Positions 6,086-12,607 of a stretch of 12,607 nt of DNA are shown one piece after another. The first letter of the stretch is position 1. Every line of letters begins with the position of its first letter. The translations under genes were made by a program, and so were the position numbers. The notes below the pieces were generated by a model, which was given only the letters and a program-made list of their open reading frames with translations, made no database searches and was not told the origin of the DNA. Location: assembly GCA_025963815.1 (NCBI GenBank), contig JAOQAA010000575.1, positions 1 through 12,607 on the forward strand, given 5' to 3'. Origin of the DNA: Capsulimonas sp. GTDB lineage: Bacteria; Armatimonadota; Armatimonadia; Armatimonadales; Capsulimonadaceae.

Positions 6086-7029
6086 TAGCCGTTCTCTCCT
6101 CGCGCGGCGAACGCCTGCGCTTCTTCCATCGTTCCCGCCGAAATCACGAAGGCGTCCGGCGCCAGCCGCTTCATCATCTTCGACAGCACCGTACCATGGC
6201 CGACTTCGACAAATGTGTCGAAGCCGTCGGCTGACAAACGCTGGATCGATTGCTCCCAGCGGACCGAATGATCGATCTGAGCCGCGAGATTGATCCGGAT
6301 ATCGGCCGCCGTGGTTTCGTACTCTGCCGTCAGATTGGCGACCACCGGAATTGTTATGTCGGCGATCGCCGCTTTTTCCAGCTCCACCGCCATGGATCGC
6401 ACCGCCGGCGTCATCAGGCGCGAATGGAAAGCGCCGGAGACTTTGAGCTCCACGATCTTCTTGGCGCCGCGCTCCTTGGCGATCTCGGAAGCCCGCGCCA
6501 CTCCGCCCGGCGTACCGGAAATCACGACCTGGCCACCGCCATTGAAATTTGCGGCGTCCACAATGCCCGCGCCTTCCAACTCGGCGGCCTGGCACGCTTC
6601 CACAACGGCGTCTGGTTCCAAGCCCAATACGGCGGCCATGGCGCCTTCACTGGCGACGGAAGTACGGTGCATCTCCTGCGCCCGGCGGTTCACCAGATGC
6701 AGCCCCGTGGCGAAATCGAACGCTCCGGCGGCGACGCACGCGGCGTATTCACCGATCGAATGCCCGGCGACCGCCTGCGGCTTCGGCGCGCCCAAACTTT
6801 CCAGCACGCGCAGGGTGGCGACGGAGCAGACGAAGATGGCGGGCTGCGTGTACAGCGTCTCCTTCAGCGTCTCCTCCGGACCAAAGCGGCAGATCGAGCT
6901 GATCTTCGTCCCCAGAAGCTCGTCGGCCTCATCAAAGACATTGCGCGCGGCTTCGGAATGCGCGTACAGATCGCCGCCCATACCTACTGCCTGCGATCCC
7001 TGTCCGGGAAATAAGTAAGCGATTTTCAA
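6085..7029 (-). CDS. fabD: Malonyl-CoA:ACP transacylase FabD
   Basis: Transfers malonyl from CoA to ACP to feed FabH and FabF. 314 residues, typical length. The oxyanion-hole segment is FPGQGSQ (7-13), the nucleophile S91 is in VAGHSIGEYAA, the substrate Arg is around 116 (NRRAQEM), and the catalytic His202 is in SGAFHSRLM. The start is TTG at 7029: the conserved KIAYLFPGQ begins at the next codon, no ATG or GTG is nearby, and GGAG lies nine bases upstream. It begins 2 nt after the fabH stop and overlaps fabG by one base, so translation of fabH, fabD and fabG is probably coupled. Confidence 0.98.
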   Translation of the reverse strand: MKIAYLFPGQGSQAVGMGGDLYAHSEAARNVFDEADELLGTKISSICRFGPEETLKETLYTQPAIFVCSVATLRVLESLGAPKPQAVAGHSIGEYAACVAAGAFDFATGLHLVNRRAQEMHRTSVASEGAMAAVLGLEPDAVVEACQAAELEGAGIVDAANFNGGGQVVISGTPGGVARASEIAKERGAKKIVELKVSGAFHSRLMTPAVRSMAVELEKAAIADITIPVVANLTAEYETTAADIRINLAAQIDHSVRWEQSIQRLSADGFDTFVEVGHGTVLSKMMKRLAPDAFVISAGTMEEAQAFAARGENG

Positions 7030-7031
7030 GA

Positions 7032-8042
7032 TTATTTGCTCCAGCGCACCACATTGGCGCCCCAGGTCAGTCCGGCGCCGAACCCGACAAGGACCACCAG
7101 ATCGCCTGTCTTGATTCGACCCTGCTTCACGGCTTCGTCGAGCGCAAGCGGGATGGACGCGGCGGAGGTATTGCCGTATTTGTCGAGGTTGGTGAAGACC
7201 TTCTCGAACGGCAGATCCATGCGCTCGGCCGCTTTGGTGATAATGCGAATGTTAGCCTGATGAGGAATAAAACAGTCGATCGCGTCGGGAGTGAGCCCTA
7301 CGCTCTCCAAAGCCTGGATCGCCGCCTCGCCCATCGTCTGCACGGCGAACTTATAGACTTCCTTACCGTTCTGAAAGATCTTATCGGCGCCGCCGCGCAC
7401 GCATTCGGCGGTCAGCGGCGTGCGCGATCCACCTGCCGGAACATTGAGAAGCGGGCCGCCGGCGCCGTTCGCTCCCAAAATCCCGCCGAGATAACCGCCG
7501 GCGCCTTCGATGGGGCCGATGACGACGGCGCCGGCGCCGTCGCCGAAGAGGACCGCCGTATTACGATCGTCCCAATTGACAATTCGAGAGAGGGTTTCGG
7601 CTCCCACCACCAGCACGCGGCGGTATGCGCCGGAGCGCACCATCTGCGCGGTGATGTGCAGGGCGTAGCTGAAGCCGGCGCACACGGCGCCCACATCGAA
7701 TGCGGCCGCCTGGTAGGCTTCCAGACGATGCTGCAGCACGGTCGCGGTGGAGGGGAACGAGCCGGGGAAATCCGGCGTGCACGAGGCGACGACGATCAGA
7801 TCGATATCGGCCGCCGTCAGCCCCGCGTCGTCGAGAGCCCGCCGCGCGGCTTCCAGAGCGAGATCGCTCGTCGCGACATCGGCGTCCGCGATGCGGCGCG
7901 CCCGGATCCCCGTGCGGCTGACGATCCATTCATCGGATGTCTCGATCCGCTGCGCAAGGTCGTCGTTGGTGACGACCTGAGGCGGCGCATAAGACCCCGT
8001 CCCGAGGATTCCCACGGTGCGGAGCGCAGTACTTTCCGTCAT
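7032..8042 (-). CDS. fabH: Beta-ketoacyl-ACP synthase III (FabH)
   Basis: Starts fatty acid chains by condensing acetyl-CoA or a branched short acyl-CoA with malonyl-ACP. 336 residues. The catalytic triad is C121 (GAVCAGFSYAL), H261 (IPHQANIRI) and N291 (KYGNTSAAS), with the FGDGAGAVV segment and C-terminal GFGAGLTWGANVV. ATG 8042 overlaps the plsX TGA by one base (TGATG), with GAGGAT seven bases upstream; the TTG one codon earlier is less likely. The pocket residues do not let me decide between straight-chain and branched-chain primer use. Confidence 0.98.
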   Translation of the reverse strand: MTESTALRTVGILGTGSYAPPQVVTNDDLAQRIETSDEWIVSRTGIRARRIADADVATSDLALEAARRALDDAGLTAADIDLIVVASCTPDFPGSFPSTATVLQHRLEAYQAAAFDVGAVCAGFSYALHITAQMVRSGAYRRVLVVGAETLSRIVNWDDRNTAVLFGDGAGAVVIGPIEGAGGYLGGILGANGAGGPLLNVPAGGSRTPLTAECVRGGADKIFQNGKEVYKFAVQTMGEAAIQALESVGLTPDAIDCFIPHQANIRIITKAAERMDLPFEKVFTNLDKYGNTSAASIPLALDEAVKQGRIKTGDLVVLVGFGAGLTWGANVVRWSK

Positions 8043-9040
8043 CAACGATCCTCGCTAAATTTCGGCACGGCGTCACGGACCGTCGAAACGTAATCCGTGC
8101 CGGCCGCCTTGGCCGCAGCGCGGATGGCGCTGGCGATCGCCTTCGCCCGTGAGCGGCCGTGGCTGATAAAGGAAACGCCGTTCACGCCCAGCAGCGGCGC
8201 GCCGCCGGTCTCGGCGTAATCGATCTTGGAGAGCAGGCGTTTTAAGGGCGGCCTCATAGCCTCCACGGTCGCCTGCCCGCCCGCCTTCGCTTCCTGAGAA
8301 AGCAGCGTGACGATATACTCCGCCACGGCTTCGCCGGTTTTGAGCAGCACATTGCCGGCAAACCCATCGCAAACCACGACGTCGGCGGCGTGCTCGAATA
8401 CGTCCTTGCCTTCAACGTTGCCGATGAAGTTCAAGGGACGGCCCGCGAGTAAGGCGTAGGTCGTCTTGGTCAGCTCATTGCCCTTGCCCGCTTCGCCGCC
8501 GATGTTGAGAAGGCCGACACGAGGACTTGCGACCCCCATGACCTTTTCTGCATAGACGGAGCCGAGCAGAGCGAACTGAAGGAGATTTTGCGGCGAACAA
8601 TCCACATTCGCGCCGGCGTCGACGAGCAGGGTCGCCCCATGCGCCGTCGGCAGAGAGGCAGCGATCGCAGGCCGTTCAATGCCGGGAATGCGCCCCAGGT
8701 CGAGAGCCGCCACAGCCATCGCGGCGCCGGTATTACCCGCGCTAATGGTGGCGTCAGCGCGTCCCGACTTGACCATCTGTCCACAGACGACCAGGGAGGA
8801 ATTGCGCTTCTTGCGAACGGCGGAGGCCGGATGGTCGCTCATCTCGATCACTTCCGTCGTATGCTCGATTGTGATATTGCTGGGGATATCGCCTTCCGAC
8901 GCGAGCTGCAGCCGAATGGCCGCCTCGTCGCCGACAAGGATGATGGTAAGGGCGCCGTCTTCACGGGCCACTGACAACGCGCCTTTGACAACTTCAACAG
9001 GAGCGTAGTCGCCCCCCATCGCGTCAACCGCGATCTTCAT
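8042..9040 (-). CDS. plsX: Acyl-ACP:phosphate acyltransferase PlsX
   Basis: Makes acyl-phosphate from acyl-ACP and phosphate. A PlsY-type enzyme, not seen here, then uses it for the first acylation of glycerol-3-phosphate; PlsX is a peripheral membrane protein. 332 residues. Family signatures: N-terminal KIAVDAMGGDYAP, SAGNTGAAMAVA, CDGFAGNVLLKTGE and GVNGVSFISHGRS. ATG 9040 has only a weak GGGA-type ribosome binding site. It follows rpmF after a 136-nt gap containing a long inverted repeat, and runs into fabH with a one-base overlap. I looked for a FapR-type operator (TTAGTACCTG-like) upstream and found none. Confidence 0.98.
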   Translation of the reverse strand: MKIAVDAMGGDYAPVEVVKGALSVAREDGALTIILVGDEAAIRLQLASEGDIPSNITIEHTTEVIEMSDHPASAVRKKRNSSLVVCGQMVKSGRADATISAGNTGAAMAVAALDLGRIPGIERPAIAASLPTAHGATLLVDAGANVDCSPQNLLQFALLGSVYAEKVMGVASPRVGLLNIGGEAGKGNELTKTTYALLAGRPLNFIGNVEGKDVFEHAADVVVCDGFAGNVLLKTGEAVAEYIVTLLSQEAKAGGQATVEAMRPPLKRLLSKIDYAETGGAPLLGVNGVSFISHGRSRAKAIASAIRAAAKAAGTDYVSTVRDAVPKFSEDR

Positions 9041-9125
9041 AAATGTCCCACGATGTTAGAAAAAATTGGAAAACAGAGTGACGAACGGCGCGGGCCGCAA
9101 AGATGTTCCCGGCATTTGCATGGTT

Positions 9126-9148
9126 CCGGCGGCGATCATCGCCGCCGG
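9126..9148 (-). repeat. Long GC-rich hairpin between rpmF and plsX
   Basis: CCGGCGGCG, 5-nt loop ATGAT, CGCCGCCGG: perfect 9-bp stem (11-bp self-complementary arms around one central base). It begins 29 nt after the rpmF stop. No run of U follows directly, so it is unlikely to be a strong intrinsic terminator. RNA processing, 3'-end protection of rpmF mRNA or partial attenuation before plsX are possible. The rest of the gap down to 9041 holds two A/T-tracts ten bases apart but no clear promoter. Confidence 0.6.
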
Positions 9149-9176
9149 CTGCGTGGCAAAGACGCCGGGAGATCGA

Positions 9177-9392
9177 TTACTCTTCCGTCGCTGTTTCTTT
9201 GATCTTGATGGCTTGGCGTCCGTTGTAGGTTCCACAGACGGGACACGCATGGTGGTCCAAACGCATCTGATAGACTCCCGGGGCGAGCGGAGCGCAGACG
9301 TTGCAGCGGACCAGAGCCGGCAGCTCCAGCTTGTAGTGCGTACGGCGCTTGCGGGTCCGTTGGTTAGAATGTCGTCGCTTGGGTATCGGCAT
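9177..9392 (-). CDS. rpmF: 50S ribosomal protein L32
   Basis: Small basic protein of the large ribosomal subunit. 71 residues, starting MPIPKRRHSNQRTRKRRTH, the standard L32 N-terminus. It has C30-x2-C33 and C50-x2-C53, so it is the zinc-ribbon (C+) form rather than the cysteine-free form used under zinc shortage. The ATG has an almost perfect AGGAGGTGA seven bases upstream, as expected for a ribosomal protein, and a 6-bp hairpin sits immediately before that site. It follows yceD, its usual partner. Confidence 0.98.
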   Translation of the reverse strand: MPIPKRRHSNQRTRKRRTHYKLELPALVRCNVCAPLAPGVYQMRLDHHACPVCGTYNGRQAIKIKETATEE

Positions 9393-9412
9393 AAAAGTTC
9401 ACCTCCTCGTGC

Positions 9413-9429
9413 GGAGCGTTGATCGCTCC
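9413..9429 (-). promoter_or_regulatory. Hairpin immediately upstream of the rpmF ribosome binding site
   Basis: GGAGCG, loop ATCAA, CGCTCC: perfect 6-bp stem ending 5 nt before AGGAGGTGA. Its 5' arm contains GGAG, so it does not itself hide the true Shine-Dalgarno. It could insulate the site from the T-rich stretch upstream or be a processing or autoregulation element. Function not known. Confidence 0.35.
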
Positions 9430-9462
9430 AAAAACTCGAAAAATCTTAAATTGTCGAAAAAC

Positions 9463-9969
9463 TTACTCTTCAAGCAGCTTCGAAAGGTCGCTGAAGGGCG
9501 ACTTTTTAAGCGGCTCGGCTGTGTCGGCGTCCGCAGTCTTCACGGGAATGCCCGGACAATCCTCGCGGCAGAGCGGCATAAGCGGCTCCGCCAAGATCGT
9601 CGCCTGACGGATCAAAACATCCATCAGAAGAATTTTGTCTTCGAACGCGCCGATGTTCTCTTCCTCCACCACTTTCGTGACCTTATCGTGGTGCTGGGAA
9701 TCGTCCATCTCCTGCAGGTCAAACTGCTCTTCGATATCCGCTTCGATCGGCACGCGCACCGTCTCCAGGCAGCGGTTGCAATCCATGGCGATGGTGGTCT
9801 TGATCGGGCCGCGAACAAGCAGCATCGAACCCGTATTGGTGACCGTGATGTCTCCGACAATGGGCGAGACGTATTCCACGTCTTCATCCGCGTACGGAGG
9901 CTCGTTCACCTTATACGTGTGGTGCATCCCAGGAGTTCGAATAATTTCAGCAAGATCGAAGCGCAGCAT
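9463..9969 (-). CDS. yceD: YceD/DUF177 family protein, cysteine-containing
   Basis: 168 residues from ATG 9969 (CAGGAAAT upstream); the protein opens MLRFDLAEIIRTPG, the usual DUF177 start. Upstream codons in frame (to 10083) are not family-like and lack a ribosome binding site. It contains C64-x2-C67 (DCNRCLETV) and C134-x3-C138 (CREDCPG), the cysteine pairs seen in many family members and likely to bind metal. Between them lies an acidic EEQFDLQEMDD segment; the C-terminus is PLKKSPFSDLSKLLEE. The family is almost always next to rpmF and is linked to 23S rRNA or large-subunit biogenesis; the exact role is unsettled. A 70-nt gap to rpmF contains T-tracts roughly every nine bases. Confidence 0.93.
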   Translation of the reverse strand: MLRFDLAEIIRTPGMHHTYKVNEPPYADEDVEYVSPIVGDITVTNTGSMLLVRGPIKTTIAMDCNRCLETVRVPIEADIEEQFDLQEMDDSQHHDKVTKVVEEENIGAFEDKILLMDVLIRQATILAEPLMPLCREDCPGIPVKTADADTAEPLKKSPFSDLSKLLEE

Positions 9970-10022
9970 AACGTATTTCCTGAGACCTGTTTTCGTACCA
10001 CAGGCCATCATTACAGCGATCC

Positions 10023-10109
10023 ATTGTACCTGAAACTCTCGGCAAAAGCGACCAAAATCACTCAAAAGCACAAAAGATTGCAAAAAATAGCAGGCGTATT
10101 CTTAAAAAA
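10023..10109 (-). promoter_or_regulatory. Candidate yceD-rpmF-plsX-fab promoter with phased A-tracts
   Basis: On the minus strand a -10 TACAAT lies at 10028-10023, about 54 nt before the yceD ATG. The -35 match at the right spacing (TCGCTT at 17 bp) is poor. Upstream, + strand A-runs begin at 10044, 10054, 10064, 10072 and 10082, four of them as CAAAA(G/T), then a six-A run at 10104. Spacing of 10, 10, 8, 10 and 22 is close to the helical repeat, so the DNA is likely curved and could act like an UP element. The existence of a promoter here is inference from position and composition. Confidence 0.4.
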
Positions 10110-10133
10110 CAGCGAGCGTTCTAGTGCCGGCTG
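10104..10133 (-). terminator. Weak intrinsic terminator candidate after the coiled-coil gene
   Basis: CAGC pairs with GCTG and GC with GC across a 2x2 internal loop, with an 8-nt loop that includes the stop codon; TTTTTT follows directly. The stem is short and interrupted, so termination would be partial at best. It stands at the boundary to the AT-rich gap before yceD. Confidence 0.35.
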
Positions 10134-10798
10134 CCCACGAAATCGGCGCCATTGCGGCTGTCGGCGAACGACGCGGCGTTCTCATTGGCGCGCAGGCGCT
10201 GGTCCAGCTTCTTGCGGCCGCGCTCGATCGTGGACGAAAGCTCACCCACCGTGCGCTCCAGATCCGACATCACCGTATGCGCGTACTCATCGGCGCCCTT
10301 GCGCAGATCGCGCGCTTCGTACTCGGCGGCGGCGATGATCTCACGCGCCTGCACCGTGGCTAATCGCACGAGTTCGCTCTGGCTGATCAGCTTCTCGCTC
10401 TCCTGATGCGCCTCGCGCAGCATTGCTTCCGCCCGGGCGTGCGCTTCGCTCACCACGGACTTGGCGCTGGACTCGGCCGTCGTTGTCATCTTCTGCGCCT
10501 GCGTCTCGGCGTCGCGCAGATGCCGCTCGGCGCTGGCGCGCGCTTCCTTGGTGATCTGCGCGCTTTCTTCCTGCGCGTCTTCCAGCGTCTGCTCCGCAGT
10601 CATGCGGGCGCCAACAATCACCTTTTCGCTTTCGGCGGTCAGACGGGATGCCCGCTTGACCTCGTCCGGAAGTGAAGCGCGTATCTTATTGGTAATGTCG
10701 AGGAAGTCCTCGCGATGAAAGTCCCAGGTGATGCCCATGATGACCTGACGGTCTTCGACAAGGCTCTCCAGCTCATTCAGCAGCTTGATTACATCCAC
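10121..10798 (-). CDS. Coiled-coil protein of the coaD-rpmF neighbourhood (DivIVA/F0 subunit b-like)
   Basis: 225 residues, start GTG 10798 with GGGAGGAAT upstream. The N-terminus MDVIKLLNELESLVEDRQ, then REDFLDITNKIRASLPDEV, matches a conserved uncharacterised family I know from Firmicutes and Chloroflexota, often labelled ATPase or DivIVA-like. It usually sits near coaD and rpmF. Residues about 50-205 form a long, charged Ala/Glu-rich helix with repeats such as EARASAERHLRDAE and SEAHARAEAMLREAHQE, so a coiled coil is very likely. No Walker motif, transmembrane segment or signal peptide is visible, so an ATPase label would be wrong. The C-terminal 20 residues look disordered. A link to cell-envelope organisation is plausible but unproven. 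Confidence 0.85.
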   Translation of the reverse strand: MDVIKLLNELESLVEDRQVIMGITWDFHREDFLDITNKIRASLPDEVKRASRLTAESEKVIVGARMTAEQTLEDAQEESAQITKEARASAERHLRDAETQAQKMTTTAESSAKSVVSEAHARAEAMLREAHQESEKLISQSELVRLATVQAREIIAAAEYEARDLRKGADEYAHTVMSDLERTVGELSSTIERGRKKLDQRLRANENAASFADSRNGADFVGSRH

Positions 10799-10877
10799 AG
10801 TCTATATTCCTCCCACCGAAGCGCGAACAAGCGCCGGTGATGATTGGGGTTCGCGTCAACATCCACAAAACGGTGTC

Positions 10878-11360
10878 TCAAACGTTCGCAAAACTTTGCT
10901 TCAGAAACGGCAGAACGGCGTCGGGGACCAATCCTTCGATTTGCCCGCCCAAGCGCCCGATCTCTTTGACGATACTGGAGGATAAAAACGAATGCTCGCC
11001 CGCCGCCATCAAAAAGACCGTCTCCACCGCCGGCTGCAAGCGGCGGTTCAGCATCGCCATCTGAAACTCGTACTCAAAATCCGACACGGCGCGCAGTCCC
11101 TTGACGATCACCTGCGCTCCGCGCGCCATGGCAAAATCGACCAGCAGGGCCTTCTCAAGCCGCTCCACGCTCACATTGTTTAGATCGGAGCAGGCTGTCT
11201 CCAGCATCTCCACACGCTCGGCGATCCCAAACATCGGAGACTTGCTGGAATTGACGGCCGCCAATACGACCACTTCATCGTACATGGCCGCCGCGCGCCT
11301 GATAATATCAAGATGCCCGCTTGTCACGGGGTCAAACGATCCGGGATAAACAGCGATCAT
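10878..11360 (-). CDS. coaD: Phosphopantetheine adenylyltransferase
   Basis: Penultimate step of CoA synthesis: 4'-phosphopantetheine plus ATP gives dephospho-CoA and pyrophosphate. 160 residues, typical. The nucleotidyltransferase motif is PGSFDPVTSGH (TxGH at 13-16), with K40, the VIVKGLRAVSDFEYE block (R90) and SFLSSSIVKEIGRLGG near the C-terminus for ATP binding. ATG 11360 is preferred over the TTG one codon earlier; GGAGAGG lies upstream. CoA supplies both malonyl-CoA and the prosthetic group of the ACP encoded further along. A promoter candidate ends about 20 nt before the start. Confidence 0.97.
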   Translation of the reverse strand: MIAVYPGSFDPVTSGHLDIIRRAAAMYDEVVVLAAVNSSKSPMFGIAERVEMLETACSDLNNVSVERLEKALLVDFAMARGAQVIVKGLRAVSDFEYEFQMAMLNRRLQPAVETVFLMAAGEHSFLSSSIVKEIGRLGGQIEGLVPDAVLPFLKQSFANV

Positions 11361-11387
11361 CAAGGCCTCTCCGCCATTGCTCAGGTT

Positions 11388-11416
11388 ACAATACTCGAAA
11401 TGCGACGATTTTGCAA
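11388..11416 (-). promoter_or_regulatory. Candidate sigma-70 promoter for coaD
   Basis: Minus strand: -35 TTGCAA (11416-11411), exactly 17 bp, -10 TATTGT (11393-11388). Each hexamer matches consensus at four of six positions. The predicted start is near 11381, about 21 nt before the ATG. A-tracts beginning at 11409, 11420, 11428 and 11437 (as T-runs on +) give roughly helical phasing through the upstream part. The 76-nt gap after recG holds no convincing terminator. Confidence 0.45.
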
Positions 11417-11439
11417 ATCTTTTTCGATTTTGCGCGTTT

Positions 11440-12607
11440 TTAGCTCGACGCCATCTTCATCACACGCTGATATTGACGCCGGACGCGCGCTTTCAATTCC
11501 TTGTACTCAGGGCGCTCCATCAGTGGGTCTTCATCCAGCAGAGCGAACGCCTCATGGCGCGCCTCGTTCAAAATCGACACATCGCGCAGTACGTCCAGGA
11601 ACGGCAGGGTTTCGACGCCGGACTGACGCGTGCCGTAAAAATCACCCGGACCGCGCAGTTTTAAGTCTTCCTCGGCGATCAAGAAGCCGTCCGTCGTACG
11701 CGCCATCGTCGCGAGGCGGGCGGCGCCATCCTCACTCTTGGGATCGCCGATCATCAGACAGTACGACTGCGTGGAGCCGCGCCCTACCCGTCCGCGCAAT
11801 TGGTGAAGCTGCGCCATCCCAAACCGCTCGGCATCCTCGATGATAATGACCGAAGCGTTCGGGACATCGACGCCGACTTCGATCACGGTCGTCGACACCA
11901 GGATGTTCAGCTCGCGGTCCCGGAACCGCGTCATCGTTTCTTCTTTTTCCGAAGGCTTCATCTGGCCATGCAGCAATCCGACTTTGTACTCCTGAAAGAC
12001 CTGCAGTTGCAAGTGGCTCGCCAGCTCCGTCGCGGCCCGCGCCTGAAGCTTCTCGTTCTCTTCGATCAGGCTGCAAATGACGTAAGCCTGACGCCCTTCG
12101 GCGAGCAGCGCGCGCAGGCTTTCGTAGACTTGCGGCCGCTCCGCGCCTCGCTTCCAGTGCGTCTTGATCGGCTTGCGTCCCGGCGGCAATTGATCGATGA
12201 TGCTGACATCCAGATCGCCGTAGACCGTCAAGGTCAAGGTCCGTGGAATCGGCGTCGCCGTCATGACCAAGATGTCCGGCGAGGTTCCCTTGCTCTTGAG
12301 GGCGGCGCGCTGAAGTACGCCAAATCGGTGCTGTTCATCGACAACGGCAAGGCCCAGCTTGTGGAACGCGACCGTGTCCTGGATCAGCGCATGGGTACCA
12401 ACGACGATGTTCGCCTCACCACTCGCCGCCGCCGCCAGAGCCACGCGCTTTTCCTTAGCCGGCAGGCTGCCGGACAAAAGCGTCACCGTCACGCCCATCG
12501 ACTCCATAATGCGCCGGATGCCCAGATAATGCTGCTCGGCCAAAATCTCGGTCGGCGCCATCATCGCCGCTTGATAGCCGCTGCGCACCGCGATCAAAAT
12601 CGCCGCC
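11440..12607 (-). CDS. recG: ATP-dependent DNA helicase RecG (5' part outside window)
   Basis: RecG remodels stalled replication forks and Holliday junctions by double-strand DNA translocation. The last 388 codons are visible: helicase domains 1 (part) and 2 plus the C-terminal region. The wedge domain and Walker A lie beyond the right edge; the first visible residues, AAILIAVRSGYQAAMMAPTE, follow directly after where Walker A should be. Visible motifs: APTEILAEQH (Ia), IVVGTHALIQ, VVDEQHRFG (II, DEQH box), MTATPIPRTL (III), LLHGQMKPSEKE (IV), VSTTVIEVGVDVPNA (V), HQLRGRVGRG (VI) and GPGDFYGTRQSG. The stop is TAA at 11442-11440. No frame disruption is seen. Confidence 0.98.
   Translation of the reverse strand, partial: AAILIAVRSGYQAAMMAPTEILAEQHYLGIRRIMESMGVTVTLLSGSLPAKEKRVALAAAASGEANIVVGTHALIQDTVAFHKLGLAVVDEQHRFGVLQRAALKSKGTSPDILVMTATPIPRTLTLTVYGDLDVSIIDQLPPGRKPIKTHWKRGAERPQVYESLRALLAEGRQAYVICSLIEENEKLQARAATELASHLQLQVFQEYKVGLLHGQMKPSEKEETMTRFRDRELNILVSTTVIEVGVDVPNASVIIIEDAERFGMAQLHQLRGRVGRGSTQSYCLMIGDPKSEDGAARLATMARTTDGFLIAEEDLKLRGPGDFYGTRQSGVETLPFLDVLRDVSILNEARHEAFALLDEDPLMERPEYKELKARVRRQYQRVMKMASS

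Noticed and set aside
6086..6595. Open frame extending fabG upstream to 6595 (426 codons)
   Set aside because: The extension overlaps fabD in another frame and is Gly/Arg-rich nonsense. FabG homology starts at 6085-6067.
9041..9060. FapR-type operator expected before plsX/fab genes in Bacillus-like organisms
   Set aside because: No TTAGTACCTG-like inverted repeat is visible here or before yceD or acpP.
9041..9082. Possible plsX promoter with -10 TAACAT (9058-9053)
   Set aside because: No acceptable -35 at 16-18 bp, only a four-of-six -10, so it is not listed as a feature.
9970..10083. Longer N-terminus for the YceD protein starting at 10083
   Set aside because: It would put the candidate -10 box and A-tracts inside the gene. 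No ribosome binding site, and family similarity begins at MLRFDLAEII (9969).
11417..11439. Hairpin-like GCAAAATC/GATTTGC repeat after recG
   Set aside because: AT-rich stem with a bulge and no U-tract in the transcribed strand; it does not make a credible terminator.

Overview
The window is a dense, single-direction bacterial chromosomal segment. Every gene I can support lies on the minus strand, so transcription runs from high to low coordinates. Base composition looks moderately GC-rich (about 60% by eye). The gene order is recG (partial), coaD, a coiled-coil protein, yceD/DUF177, rpmF, plsX, fabH, fabD, fabG, acpP, fabF, a small GH38-domain-like protein, a secA leader region, and secA (partial). 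There are no mobile elements, tRNA/rRNA genes or CRISPR arrays.

Organism: yceD-rpmF-plsX-fabH-fabD-fabG-acpP-fabF is the order known from E. coli. The coiled-coil gene next to coaD, the four-cysteine L32 and the four-cysteine YceD fit Gram-positive-type or Terrabacteria lineages better. SecA carries two insertions that I associate from memory with Chloroflexota/Armatimonadota-type SecA. My best guess is Armatimonadota or a relative; this is inference and no 16S or marker search was possible.

Layout in transcription order. 12607-11440: the C-terminal helicase half of recG. 11416-10799: a coaD promoter candidate, coaD, then the coiled-coil gene. 10120-9970: an AT-rich gap with a weak terminator-like hairpin, helically phased A-tracts and a -10 box, probably the start of the yceD-rpmF-plsX-fab transcript. 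9969-3663: yceD to fabF, with tight coupling (plsX/fabH and fabD/fabG share one base; fabH to fabD gap is 2 nt). An intrinsic terminator sits between acpP and fabF, so fabF expression probably depends on read-through. 3659-3198: a small protein resembling the C-terminal beta-domain of GH38 alpha-mannosidases, with its own ribosome binding site inside the end of fabF. 3201-2711: a near-consensus sigma-70 promoter and a ~455-nt leader before secA. 2710-1: secA, cut by the window edge.

How the genes work together: CoaD makes dephospho-CoA, the precursor of CoA, which supplies malonyl-CoA and the phosphopantetheine arm of ACP. FabD loads malonyl onto ACP, FabH starts chains, FabG reduces and FabF elongates. 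PlsX turns acyl-ACP into acyl-phosphate for phospholipid synthesis. L32 ties the cluster to ribosome production and SecA to export through the new membrane.

The most interesting part is the secA leader. It holds a leaderless 109-codon ORF with a hydrophobic N-terminal segment that ends in Arg-Ala-Pro directly before its stop codon, 126 nt upstream of secA. This resembles the layout of SecM-type arrest peptides that control secA, but the coding evidence for the second half is weak, so it is a hypothesis.
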